Of a stretch of DNA of 21,263 nt, positions 6,739 to 13,296 are shown piece after piece. Made by a program: the position numbers and the translations under genes. The stretch lies in NCBI GenBank assembly GCA_946479985.1, contig CAMLIF010000068.1, positions 1 to 21,263 of the forward strand, given 5' to 3'. Below the pieces are notes generated by a model, which was not told the DNA's origin, ran no database searches, and worked only from the letters and a program-made list of their open reading frames with translations. Positions within the stretch are counted from its first letter, which is position 1; every line of letters starts with the position of its first letter. This stretch comes from an uncultured Flavobacteriales bacterium (GTDB taxonomy: Bacteria > Bacteroidota > Bacteroidia > Flavobacteriales > Crocinitomicaceae).

Positions 6739-7944
6739 ATGAATAACTCCGGAATTGAACTTACTGAAGATCAGATAAAAGTCTTTGATCGCACCAGATA
6801 CCGACTTGTTAATCAGGCTGGATTAATGTTCATTGTAATCCTGTTTGTTGTTGCTGTTATTAATTCTTTAAATGCTCATTACAATCCTATTCCAGATATT
6901 GCGGCGGTGGGACTAATGGCATTTTGTCTTTTCCTTCTTCGCAGGACGAAAGATTACCGGCTGGTTACTAAAATAGGAGTTCTGGGTGCTACGGCAACTC
7001 TGATAACTGCGCTTTTTACGATGCGGGGAATGCATTTGGCCACTCCGGTTTGGATGGTAACCTGTACAGTCTTCGCCTATTTGGTACTTGAAAAATTGTG
7101 GGGAGGAATTATTGCCGCATTAAACTTCGGAAGCCTTGTTGTTTATGTGCTTACTATTTTTGAAGAGCGCATGAATAATCGTTTTCTAATCCAGGAATCA
7201 GATACTTATGTTTTCTTGTCAGAGTTTATTTTTCAGGCGGCGGCTTTGGGTTATTTGCTGCATGTGTTTCTAAATGCCTCGCAGGAAACCGAGCGCTATT
7301 TGCTTGATAACCATAAGCAAACTCAGGATCAGTACGTTGTTATTTTGAAGCAGAAACAGCAGATTGAAGTAATGTTAAAAGAAATTCATCACCGTGTAAA
7401 GAATAATCTCCAGATCATAGCGAGTTTACTGCGTTTGCAATCAGATATTTCAGAGGAAGGAAATAAAGGGATTCTTCAGGAGTGTGTGAATCGGGTTGAT
7501 ACTATGGCAATGATTCATGATAAAATGTATAAGTCGGACACATTTCGGCAGTTTGATTTATCGAATTACGTAGAAAATCTGATGGTTCATATTTGTGATA
7601 GTTATTCACTTGAAGAACCAGTAAATGCTTATGTAGACGTGGAGCAAATTGAGGTTTCTACAGATACGATTGTTCCAATGGCAATGATTATGAATGAATT
7701 GATTGCTAATTCAATTAAACATGCTTTTAAGAATCAGCCTAAGCCAAAAATAGATCTGACAATTTCGAAACTTCCGAATTCAGCGATTTTGCTCATATAT
7801 GAAGATAATGGTGAATGGAAGAGTGATAAAGAATCCTTTGGGACCGAAATAATAGCTGTTATGACTGAACAGCTGGATGGAGAGCGAAAAGTCGAAAAAG
7901 GAGAATGGGGAACTAAATTTTCTTTTGTCCTGAAAAATCTCTGA
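6739..7944 (+). CDS. Membrane sensor histidine kinase (HisKA_2 type), copy 1
   Basis: A 401-residue kinase. Residues 1-180 form an N-terminal membrane domain with about five or six hydrophobic segments (about 28-42, 52-68, 78-95, 103-116, 121-141, 160-180) and no extracellular domain. A short coiled linker (181-212) leads to the HisKA_2 phosphoacceptor helix LKEIHHRVKNNLQIIASLLR (213-232), with His217/His218. The ATPase domain follows, with N-box MNELIANSIKHAF (318-330) and EDNGEW (355-360). The EIHHRVKNN motif defines the HWE/HisKA_2 class. No response regulator gene is adjacent, so its partner is encoded elsewhere. The next gene is a clear paralogue with the same architecture, indicating a tandem duplication. 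Confidence 0.93.
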   Translation: MNNSGIELTEDQIKVFDRTRYRLVNQAGLMFIVILFVVAVINSLNAHYNPIPDIAAVGLMAFCLFLLRRTKDYRLVTKIGVLGATATLITALFTMRGMHLATPVWMVTCTVFAYLVLEKLWGGIIAALNFGSLVVYVLTIFEERMNNRFLIQESDTYVFLSEFIFQAAALGYLLHVFLNASQETERYLLDNHKQTQDQYVVILKQKQQIEVMLKEIHHRVKNNLQIIASLLRLQSDISEEGNKGILQECVNRVDTMAMIHDKMYKSDTFRQFDLSNYVENLMVHICDSYSLEEPVNAYVDVEQIEVSTDTIVPMAMIMNELIANSIKHAFKNQPKPKIDLTISKLPNSAILLIYEDNGEWKSDKESFGTEIIAVMTEQLDGERKVEKGEWGTKFSFVLKNL

Positions 7945-7976
7945 AGTTTCAGTAAATACCGGTTGTTACTGAGTGA

Positions 7977-7992
7977 TATTCTCTTAAGAATA
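7977..7992. repeat. Short palindrome between the two kinase genes
   Basis: TATTCT (7977-7982) and AGAATA (7987-7992) pair around a four-base centre. Nearby CAGGTAATT occurs twice, six bases apart, just before the second kinase. The sites could be regulatory or chance in AT-rich sequence. Confidence 0.3.
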
Positions 7993-8055
7993 ACGTAATT
8001 TCACAGGTAATTCAAAAACAGGTAATTGAAACAGCGTAGATTTAGTGATAACCAG

Positions 8056-9252
8056 ATGGAATCGACAGATCAAAGCACTGTAATGATCTACGATAATGCG
8101 CGATACCGGCTCGTTTTACGCTTGTCACTTTTGTTCGCTGTATTACTGTCTATCGTCGCTTTATTGAATTATGGAGAACCGAAATACAACGGATATTTGG
8201 ATCTGATTATAGTCGCAATTTGTTTAACCTCTTACATCGTTTTACTTAAAACTAAGAAGTACAAAATTGTCGGTGCACTGGCTTCTTTTTCGGCTCTGAT
8301 CATCATTGGTCTGGCACTTTTTACTACTTCAACGCTTCATTATACAACACCCATGTGGATGGTTGTGAGTGTGCTTTTTACGTTTATTGTGCTTCGTAAA
8401 ACCTTTGGAGTTATTGTCCTGGTGCTGAATTTCATTATGCTTTTCGTTTATATTTATTTCTTCCTTGGTGAGAATATAAGTCAAATGCCACCACTTACAA
8501 ATTATGGCGCGTTGCTTTATATAGTAGAGTTTTTTGTTTTAGGGATCGCAATTGGTTATTTGCTTTTTGTGCTTATCAATGTTTCACAGCATTCTGAACG
8601 ACAAATGATGGTGATAAACGCGACGCTGAATGAGAAAAATGCGTTGATCACGAAGCAAACTTCTGAAATGGAATTGATGTTGAAGGAAATTCATCATCGG
8701 GTAAAAAATAATCTCCAGATTATTTCCAGTCTGTTGCGTTTGCAGGCAGAATCCGTAAAAACCGACGATAAATCCGTTTATTATGAAGCCGTGAACAGAG
8801 TGAGTGCAATGGCTATTATTCATGAAAAAATGTATCAGAATTCGGCGTTAAGCGATTTTAATTTGTCACAGTATATCGACTCGCTGCTTCATTCTTTATT
8901 TGAAAGTTATTCCATTCAGAAAGTCAAAACCTCCGTAAATGTGCATGTTGATAAGCTTCCTTCAAAATCACTTGTCCCGCTGGCAATGCTGTTGAATGAG
9001 ATGGTTTCCAATTCGATCAAACATGCATTTGTCAATCACTTAAGTCCTGAAATCAAAATAGTGATTGCAGATGTTGCCGACAACCAGTTTGTTGTGGAGT
9101 ACTTCGATAATGGAAAATGGGTAGAGAAACAGTCTGATTCTTTCGGGCTCGAGATTATAGATGCAATGACCCAGCAACTGGATGGATCTCAAACCCGAAA
9201 ATCGACAGAGGAAGGAACTTTTTCAATTTTCGTACTGCATAAACTTAGCTAA
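8056..9252 (+). CDS. Membrane sensor histidine kinase (HisKA_2 type), copy 2
   Basis: A 398-residue paralogue of the preceding gene. The frame opens with a TTG at 8026, but ATG 8056 aligns with the start of copy 1 (both reach an ARYRL/TRYRL motif at about residues 15-23), so it is preferred. Membrane segments fill residues about 20-175. The phosphoacceptor helix LKEIHHRVKNNLQIISSLLR is at 209-228 with His213/His214, the N-box MLLNEMVSNSIKHAF at 311-325, and FDNGKW at 350-355. The kinase core is much more similar between the two copies than the membrane part, so they may sense different cues. Its TAA overlaps the ATG of the DUF3820 gene by one base (TAATG), indicating translational coupling. 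Confidence 0.93.
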   Translation: MESTDQSTVMIYDNARYRLVLRLSLLFAVLLSIVALLNYGEPKYNGYLDLIIVAICLTSYIVLLKTKKYKIVGALASFSALIIIGLALFTTSTLHYTTPMWMVVSVLFTFIVLRKTFGVIVLVLNFIMLFVYIYFFLGENISQMPPLTNYGALLYIVEFFVLGIAIGYLLFVLINVSQHSERQMMVINATLNEKNALITKQTSEMELMLKEIHHRVKNNLQIISSLLRLQAESVKTDDKSVYYEAVNRVSAMAIIHEKMYQNSALSDFNLSQYIDSLLHSLFESYSIQKVKTSVNVHVDKLPSKSLVPLAMLLNEMVSNSIKHAFVNHLSPEIKIVIADVADNQFVVEYFDNGKWVEKQSDSFGLEIIDAMTQQLDGSQTRKSTEEGTFSIFVLHKLS

Positions 9253-9482
9253 TGGAAGATTCAAGACAAGAACTGATTGATTTGGCAAAAGCCCGAATGC
9301 CGTTTGGGAAGTTTAAAGACACGTATTTGCTTTATGTTCCGGAAGAATACTTTGTCTGGATGAAAAACAACGGTGGATTTCCTGCAGGTAAACTTGGTAG
9401 GCAAATGGCCCTGATGCTCGAAATAAAGATGAATGGGTTGGAAGAATTGATTAAGCCATTGATGCCTAAAAGACAATTCTAA
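9252..9482 (+). CDS. DUF3820 family protein
   Basis: A 76-residue cytoplasmic protein matching DUF3820: ARMPFGKFKDTYLLYVPEEY at residues 14-33, then FVWMKNNGGFPAGKLGRQM at about 34-52. The MPFGK(F/Y)K motif is also found near exonuclease-type domains, but the family has no established activity; an annotation as a quorum-sensing-regulated virulence factor exists in databases and should not be taken literally here. It overlaps its neighbours on both sides through TAATG junctions, so kinase 2, this protein and the J-domain protein are made from one transcript. Confidence 0.87.
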   Translation: MEDSRQELIDLAKARMPFGKFKDTYLLYVPEEYFVWMKNNGGFPAGKLGRQMALMLEIKMNGLEELIKPLMPKRQF

Positions 9483-10264
9483 TGATATATGCGGCAATAT
9501 CTTTAGCGCTTATTGTTTTGATAATCACGTTTCCGCTTTATTCGGGAATTATTAAAATGCGCATAAATGAATTGTGGGGAAATGGTTTGGCTGCTAATGG
9601 TGATGAACATGTTAACGTTATGCCGGTTTCCATTCGCTGGAGCAATAAGAACATGCAGATTGCCTATTTGTACCTGGCCGGCTGGATACTTCGGAAAAAC
9701 GCCAGTGATTCGAAGAACAAGCTTCAATTTATTAAAAGCTATTTTATTCGTGAATTCGGAGAGTTTCATTCTGAGAACCAAACGGAATTGGTGAATGCAA
9801 TGAAACATAACACGAATATCCGGAGTGTTTCCAACTGGATTCTTCATTACCTGAAAGACGGAGCGGAACGAACAAAAATCATTGATTTTCTTTTTGAAAT
9901 TGCAAGTGTAGACGGACATATCATTGATCGTGAGTTTGTTGCTATTGTCCGACTGGCCGAATTGATAGGAGTAAGGGCTTCATATATCGAAAAAAAACTG
10001 AAGGAATTCAATGATCAGAAATTTCGAACCTACAATGAGTCCAGAGTGTTCGATCGGGCAGGAGAGAAGCGAACTAAAGCTCTTCTTGAATTACAGCTTA
10101 CAGAGGGATTTACGGAGAATCAGCTGAAACGAGCATATCGAAAAATGGCGAAGCGCTATCATCCGGATACCCGGAAGTCTCAAAGCGAAGAAGATCGGCG
10201 AATGAGTAATGAAAAGTTTCTTCAAATTCAGGAAGCATACGAATATTTATCAGGTTTAAAATAA
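9482..10264 (+). CDS. Membrane-anchored TerB-like / DnaJ-domain protein (DjlA-like)
   Basis: A 260-residue protein. Residues 3-22 form one N-terminal membrane anchor. Residues about 60-175 are helical and TerB/DjlA-like, with IDFLFEIASVDGHIIDREF at 134-152 carrying the acidic VDG motif typical of that fold. The C-terminus (about 205-258) is a J domain with the intact HPD tripeptide at 227-229, expected to stimulate an Hsp70 (DnaK) ATPase. The order anchor, TerB-like, J domain matches DjlA co-chaperones. The gene is coupled to DUF3820 and the second kinase, so it may assist a membrane protein or respond to envelope stress; that is inference. Confidence 0.88.
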   Translation: MIYAAISLALIVLIITFPLYSGIIKMRINELWGNGLAANGDEHVNVMPVSIRWSNKNMQIAYLYLAGWILRKNASDSKNKLQFIKSYFIREFGEFHSENQTELVNAMKHNTNIRSVSNWILHYLKDGAERTKIIDFLFEIASVDGHIIDREFVAIVRLAELIGVRASYIEKKLKEFNDQKFRTYNESRVFDRAGEKRTKALLELQLTEGFTENQLKRAYRKMAKRYHPDTRKSQSEEDRRMSNEKFLQIQEAYEYLSGLK

Positions 10265-10325
10265 TCTGCACGATTCTCAGGAGGAACTTTTTTCTGAAAT
10301 TAATCTTTGTTTCTGCAGATTTTTT
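10263..10325 (+). terminator. Possible terminator after the kinase/J-domain operon
   Basis: AATCTGCA (10263-10270), overlapping the TAA stop, pairs perfectly with TGCAGATT (10314-10321), and six T follow from 10320. The loop is long (43 bases), so efficiency is uncertain. Confidence 0.5.
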
Positions 10326-10371
10326 CACTAAGCTAAAGTAATTTTGCAAAATCACTTTTTGATTTTGATAT

Positions 10372-10384
10372 ATTGATAATCAAT
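10372..10384. repeat. Perfect 13-base palindrome
   Basis: ATTGATAATCAAT is a perfect palindrome with a single central base, in the 255-base gap before the small ORF at 10520. It could be an operator. The rest of that gap shows only a candidate promoter near its end. Confidence 0.35.
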
Positions 10385-10470
10385 GTATTGACATGTGTTA
10401 TTTGAACTTTTTATTAGCTAAACAAGTAAGAAATGTGTGCTTTTTCATCCAAAAGTGAAACCCTATACAA

Positions 10471-10500
10471 TTGTTGACGTAAACCGAGCTGTAAACTTTG
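10471..10500 (+). promoter_or_regulatory. Candidate promoter for the 58-residue ORF
   Basis: TTG at 10471-10473 is followed after 18 bases by TAAACTTTG (10492-10500), a -7-like box with one extra spacer base. The ATG follows 20 bases after the box. A partial palindrome ATACAATTGTTG (10465-10476), related to the sites near the XRE gene, overlaps the -33 region. Confidence 0.38.
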
Positions 10501-10519
10501 ATAATTAAATAACAGTGAT

Positions 10520-10696
10520 ATGGAAAATCAAGCAATTGTTGCAGCAAAACAAAAATTAGCGTTACACCTCGAAATGGGACCAAACAGTCGAATGAATATT
10601 CATGAAGTTGCAAAACTAATGGATTTGATTACGTTCGGAGTAAGTAATGATGCAGATTCCAGCTTGCCGATTTTCTTTTCGTATTCAAAAAACTAA
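10520..10696 (+). CDS. Small hypothetical protein (58 residues)
   Basis: An ORF of 58 codons from ATG 10520 to TAA 10694-10696. The product starts MENQAIVAAKQKLALHLEMG, is largely helical in the first 40 residues (HEVAKLMDLITF at 28-39) and ends in a short serine/aromatic tail. No signal peptide or membrane segment is visible and I recognise no family. The case for it being real is its setting: a promoter-like sequence 20 bases upstream and a textbook terminator 18 bases after the stop, forming a self-contained transcription unit. It might also be a fragment or a small RNA gene. The XRE regulator gene follows. Confidence 0.6.
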   Translation: MENQAIVAAKQKLALHLEMGPNSRMNIHEVAKLMDLITFGVSNDADSSLPIFFSYSKN

Positions 10697-10713
10697 GAGC
10701 AACCAATAATAAT

Positions 10714-10751
10714 AAACTGTCTGTAGATTAATTTCTGCAGACAGTTTTTTT
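10714..10751 (+). terminator. Strong intrinsic terminator
   Basis: A 14-bp stem with one T-G wobble (10714-10727 with 10734-10747) around the loop TTAATT is followed by an unbroken run of seven T (10745-10751). It ends the unit of the 58-residue ORF and isolates the XRE gene. Confidence 0.9.
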
Positions 10752-10768
10752 ATGTCGTAAAATTTGAG

Positions 10769-10826
10769 TTACATTTGTAATAATTGACTAATTACATTTC
10801 TGTATTAGTGAATTTACAATTGTATC
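10769..10826 (+). promoter_or_regulatory. Three TTACA..TGTA operator-like palindromes upstream of the XRE gene
   Basis: Site 1 is TTACA-TT-TGTAA (10769-10780). Site 2 is TTACA-TTTC-TGTAT (10792-10805). Site 3 is TTACA-AT-TGTAT (10814-10825), directly before the ATG at 10827. Site 1 also contains TACATTTG, a perfect -7 box (10770-10777), and site 3 contains TACAATTG, a one-mismatch -7 box ending four bases before the ATG. The arrangement fits autoregulation by the adjacent HTH protein, with operators covering the promoter and start. Confidence 0.55.
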
Positions 10827-11210
10827 ATGGGGATTGAAAAACGACTTCAGCTAATAATGGCTTCCAATCACTTGACTGCATCCTCCTTCGCAGATAGGAT
10901 AGGAGTGCAGCGTTCAAACGTAAGTCATGTACTGAACGGGAGAAATAAGCCTGGTTATGACTTTCTGCTGAAGGTTGTGCATGCGTTTCCAAAAGTAAAC
11001 ACTCATTGGCTGCTTACCGGAGAAGATGCGCTGGCAAGTTCTACAGCTGATCAGATTTCTATTGAGCAGATTAACGAAGAAAAGCCGTTAGATTCAAATG
11101 AAATCGCGCCAACTCTTTTAGATAAAAAGGATTCTTCAAAGAAAATTATAAAAACGATTGTGTTTTACGACGATTTTAGCTTTGATGCCTTTGTTCCTAA
11201 TGAGAGATAA
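10827..11210 (+). CDS. XRE-family helix-turn-helix transcriptional regulator
   Basis: A 127-residue protein. Residues about 4-65 form a Cro/CI-type [23 protein letters not shown] (18-37) followed by [11 protein letters not shown] flexible acidic middle (66-103) leads to a conserved short C-terminal motif, [20 protein letters not shown] (105-124), seen in a Bacteroidota-specific group of XRE regulators and perhaps used for dimerisation. It probably binds short TACA/TGTA palindromes upstream of its own gene and in the mnmA promoter region; the link to those sites is inference from position. Its last 14 bases overlap the 3' end of mnmA, which is encoded on the opposite strand. Confidence 0.88.
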   Translation: MGIEKRLQLIMASNHLTASSFADRIGVQRSNVSHVLNGRNKPGYDFLLKVVHAFPKVNTHWLLTGEDALASSTADQISIEQINEEKPLDSNEIAPTLLDKKDSSKKIIKTIVFYDDFSFDAFVPNER

Positions 11211-12375
11211 TGCCTGAGCCAACCAATTCACCGTTTAAATACCAGGCAGCGAACTGACCCGGTGTAATTCCGCGCTGAATTTCATTAAACAGAATATAGA
11301 GTCCGTCTTCTTTTCGAATTAGTTTTCCTTTGTTCAGGGCTTGTCTGTAGCGAATTCTAAGCATATATTCTTCTGATTCTCCAACTGCCAGTTCTTTCGC
11401 CTGCTGGATCCAATGAATATCTTCCGGCTCAATCTTCAGTGCCCAGCGGTTAAGTCCGGGGTGAGATTCAGTTTGTCCTGAATAAACGGTATTGGTTGTG
11501 GTATCTATTCCAATTACGAATGATGGCATTGGCCGTCCGCCAATATGAAGCCCTTTTCGCTGGCCAATAGTATAGTAATGCGCTCCAATATGCTTTCCAA
11601 CCGATTTTCCCATAGATTCAGTGTAGGAAAATGGCTGTGCCAGTTCTACAATGTTTTCATCGTTTACAGGAAGCGATTTATATGAGTCAAAAGTATCGTT
11701 AGTTTCCTCTATTTCAATAATATTACCTTCTTTTACCTCAAGTTTTTGTTGAAGAAATTCCGGAAGACTGATTTTCCCAACAAAACACAATCCCTGTGAG
11801 TCTTTTTTCTCTGCAGTAACCAGTTCTATGGATTTGGCAATTTCGCGAACCTCTGATTTTTGCAGGTGTCCGATAGGGAAGAGCGCTTTAGAAAGCTGTT
11901 CTTGCGAGAGCTGGCATAGGAAATACGACTGATCTTTTGTGTTGTCTGCACCGGCTAGTAGATGGTGGATTCCGTTCTTGTCGGTTGTTTTCTGGCAGTA
12001 ATGTCCTGTCGCTACGAAATCAGCGCCTAATTCAATAGCTGCTTTTAAGAAAACATCGAATTTGATCTCGCGATTACAAAGCACATCCGGATTTGGTGTT
12101 CTTCCGGCCTGGTATTCCGCAAACATATAATCTACAATACGCTCTTTGTACTCTTTGCTCAGATCTAATACCTGGAAAGGGATGTTTAATTGTTCAGCAA
12201 TCAACAGTGCGTCATTTGCGTCGTCAATCCACGGACATTCATTTGAAAGCGTAACAGTTTCGTCATGCCAGTTGCGCATAAATAATCCAATTACCTCATA
12301 ACCTTGTTGTTGAAGCAAATACGCACTCACACTGGAGTCTACGCCACCTGATAATCCAACTACTACTCTTTGCAT
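11197..12375 (-). CDS. mnmA: tRNA-specific 2-thiouridylase MnmA
   Basis: A 392-residue enzyme that installs the 2-thio group of s2U34 in tRNA Lys, Glu and Gln using a persulfide sulfur and ATP. The PP-loop SGGVDSS is at residues 9-15. The catalytic cysteine pair is Cys100 (in [13 protein letters not shown]) and Cys197 (in DSQGLCFVG). ATGHY (122-126) and KDQSYFL (147-153) are further family signatures. It is slightly longer than the E. coli enzyme because of an insertion in the central region (about 215-255), as in other Bacteroidota. It acts in the cytoplasm. The -7 box TAATTTTG ends four bases before the ATG, so the mRNA may be leaderless. Confidence 0.96.
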   Translation of the reverse strand: MQRVVVGLSGGVDSSVSAYLLQQQGYEVIGLFMRNWHDETVTLSNECPWIDDANDALLIAEQLNIPFQVLDLSKEYKERIVDYMFAEYQAGRTPNPDVLCNREIKFDVFLKAAIELGADFVATGHYCQKTTDKNGIHHLLAGADNTKDQSYFLCQLSQEQLSKALFPIGHLQKSEVREIAKSIELVTAEKKDSQGLCFVGKISLPEFLQQKLEVKEGNIIEIEETNDTFDSYKSLPVNDENIVELAQPFSYTESMGKSVGKHIGAHYYTIGQRKGLHIGGRPMPSFVIGIDTTTNTVYSGQTESHPGLNRWALKIEPEDIHWIQQAKELAVGESEEYMLRIRYRQALNKGKLIRKEDGLYILFNEIQRGITPGQFAAWYLNGELVGSGIISH

Positions 12376-12379
12376 GGTG

Positions 12380-12410
12380 CAAAATTAGGGATAAGTGAAG
12401 CAGTTTCCAA
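12380..12410 (-). promoter_or_regulatory. Promoter of mnmA, probably leaderless
   Basis: Reading the minus strand, TTG (12410-12408) is followed after 20 bases by TAATTTTG (12387-12380), a perfect TAnnTTTG match. Four bases (CACC) separate it from the ATG, so transcription should begin at or next to the start codon. Confidence 0.55.
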
Positions 12411-12421
12411 TTATTTCATTG

Positions 12422-12467
12422 TTTACAATTGTATCTTTTTGGATATATGTTCGGTTACAAATGTATC
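12422..12467. promoter_or_regulatory. Two TTACA..TGTATC operator-like palindromes between divergent genes
   Basis: TTACA-AT-TGTATC (12423-12435) and TTACA-AA-TGTATC (12455-12467) are spaced 32 bases apart, about three helical turns. The first, extended by one base to TTTACAATTGTATC (12422-12435), is identical over 14 bases to the site directly before the XRE start codon. They lie between the mnmA and 12535 promoters and could control either gene. Confidence 0.5.
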
Positions 12468-12498
12468 TAAGTATAAGGATTAAAAAAACTGTTAATTA

Positions 12499-12530
12499 TT
12501 GCGAGTTGTTGGCTCGAAGTTCTATTTTCG
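12499..12530 (+). promoter_or_regulatory. Promoter of the gene at 12535, probably leaderless
   Basis: TTG (12499-12501) is followed after 21 bases by TATTTTCG (12523-12530), the same -7 sequence and spacing as the candidate promoter at 934-966. The GTG at 12535 begins four bases after the box. Confidence 0.42.
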
Positions 12531-12534
12531 TTTT

Positions 12535-13251
12535 GTGAAATACCTTTTGCCATTTTTATTCCTTTTTGTTGTTCAGTTTTCTTCTGCTCAAAATGCCGAT
12601 TGTTCACGTGTGTGGATGAAAGGAAAAGTAATAGATACCCTTAATAGGGTTAACTTCTATAATCTGATGGTTGTGAACAAAACTACCAATGCCGGTGTGT
12701 TTGGTAAAACTGACGGTTCGTTTGGCGTTTACGTGAATAATAACGACTCTATCATTCTTTCCTCTAAAGGGTATGATTTAATTGGTTTCCGGGTGAAAGC
12801 GGATTCAAATTGCCAGTTTATCTGCGATTTTGCTTTGATACAGAAAGCACATGAGTTGGAGGAAGTTGTGATCAGACCGCTAAAAACTTTACAGCAAATT
12901 AAGGAGGAACGTGAAGCTCTTGCGTTAAGAGAGACAAGAACAATAACCGGAATAGAGGCTTTTCAAAGTCCGATAACGGCGCTGTACCAGCGTTTTTCTG
13001 AGGTTGAGCAATCGAAAGCTAAGGTTGCGGAATTGCAGTATATGGACTCGAAGGTGGAGGTGGTCAAGGAAATTCTGCGGTTGTATGTGGTTTATGATAT
13101 TGTTGTTCTAAACGAATCGCAGTTTGATGATTTTATTGTCTTTATGAATATGGATGAAGATTTCCTGAAAACGGCTTCTGATATGGAATTGGCAACTTAT
13201 ATTAAGGATAAATTCGAGCATTACAAGACGCTGCAGCCGGTTGGTCAATAA
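12535..13251 (+). CDS. Secreted protein with carboxypeptidase-regulatory-like domain
   Basis: The frame is open from a TTG at 12499, but GTG 12535 begins a textbook signal peptide (MKYLLPFLFLFVVQFSSAQ, residues 1-19), and the TTG is better read as a -33 element; the 238-residue form is therefore preferred. Residues about 28-113 look like the carboxypeptidase-regulatory-like beta domain common in Bacteroidota exported proteins: GKVIDTLNRVNFYNLMVVN, then GKTDGSFGVYV, and finally the LEEVVIRPLK edge strand (108-117). The remaining 120 residues are helical and charged, of unknown role. The product is probably periplasmic or surface-exposed. It is convergent with the broken ABC transporter gene. 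Confidence 0.82.
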   Translation: MKYLLPFLFLFVVQFSSAQNADCSRVWMKGKVIDTLNRVNFYNLMVVNKTTNAGVFGKTDGSFGVYVNNNDSIILSSKGYDLIGFRVKADSNCQFICDFALIQKAHELEEVVIRPLKTLQQIKEEREALALRETRTITGIEAFQSPITALYQRFSEVEQSKAKVAELQYMDSKVEVVKEILRLYVVYDIVVLNESQFDDFIVFMNMDEDFLKTASDMELATYIKDKFEHYKTLQPVGQ

Positions 13252-13296
13252 TTTGTGCTGGGTGTAATAGAATTTCCGCTGAAGAACATCGGGAAA

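Noticed and set aside
8026..8055. Upstream TTG extension of the second histidine kinase
   Set aside because: The added ten residues have no counterpart in the paralogue, and ATG 8056 gives a matching N-terminus.
10398..10613. Minus-strand 71-residue frame over the start of the 58-residue ORF
   Set aside because: The plus-strand ORF has a promoter-like sequence and a terminator oriented with it; the minus frame has neither.
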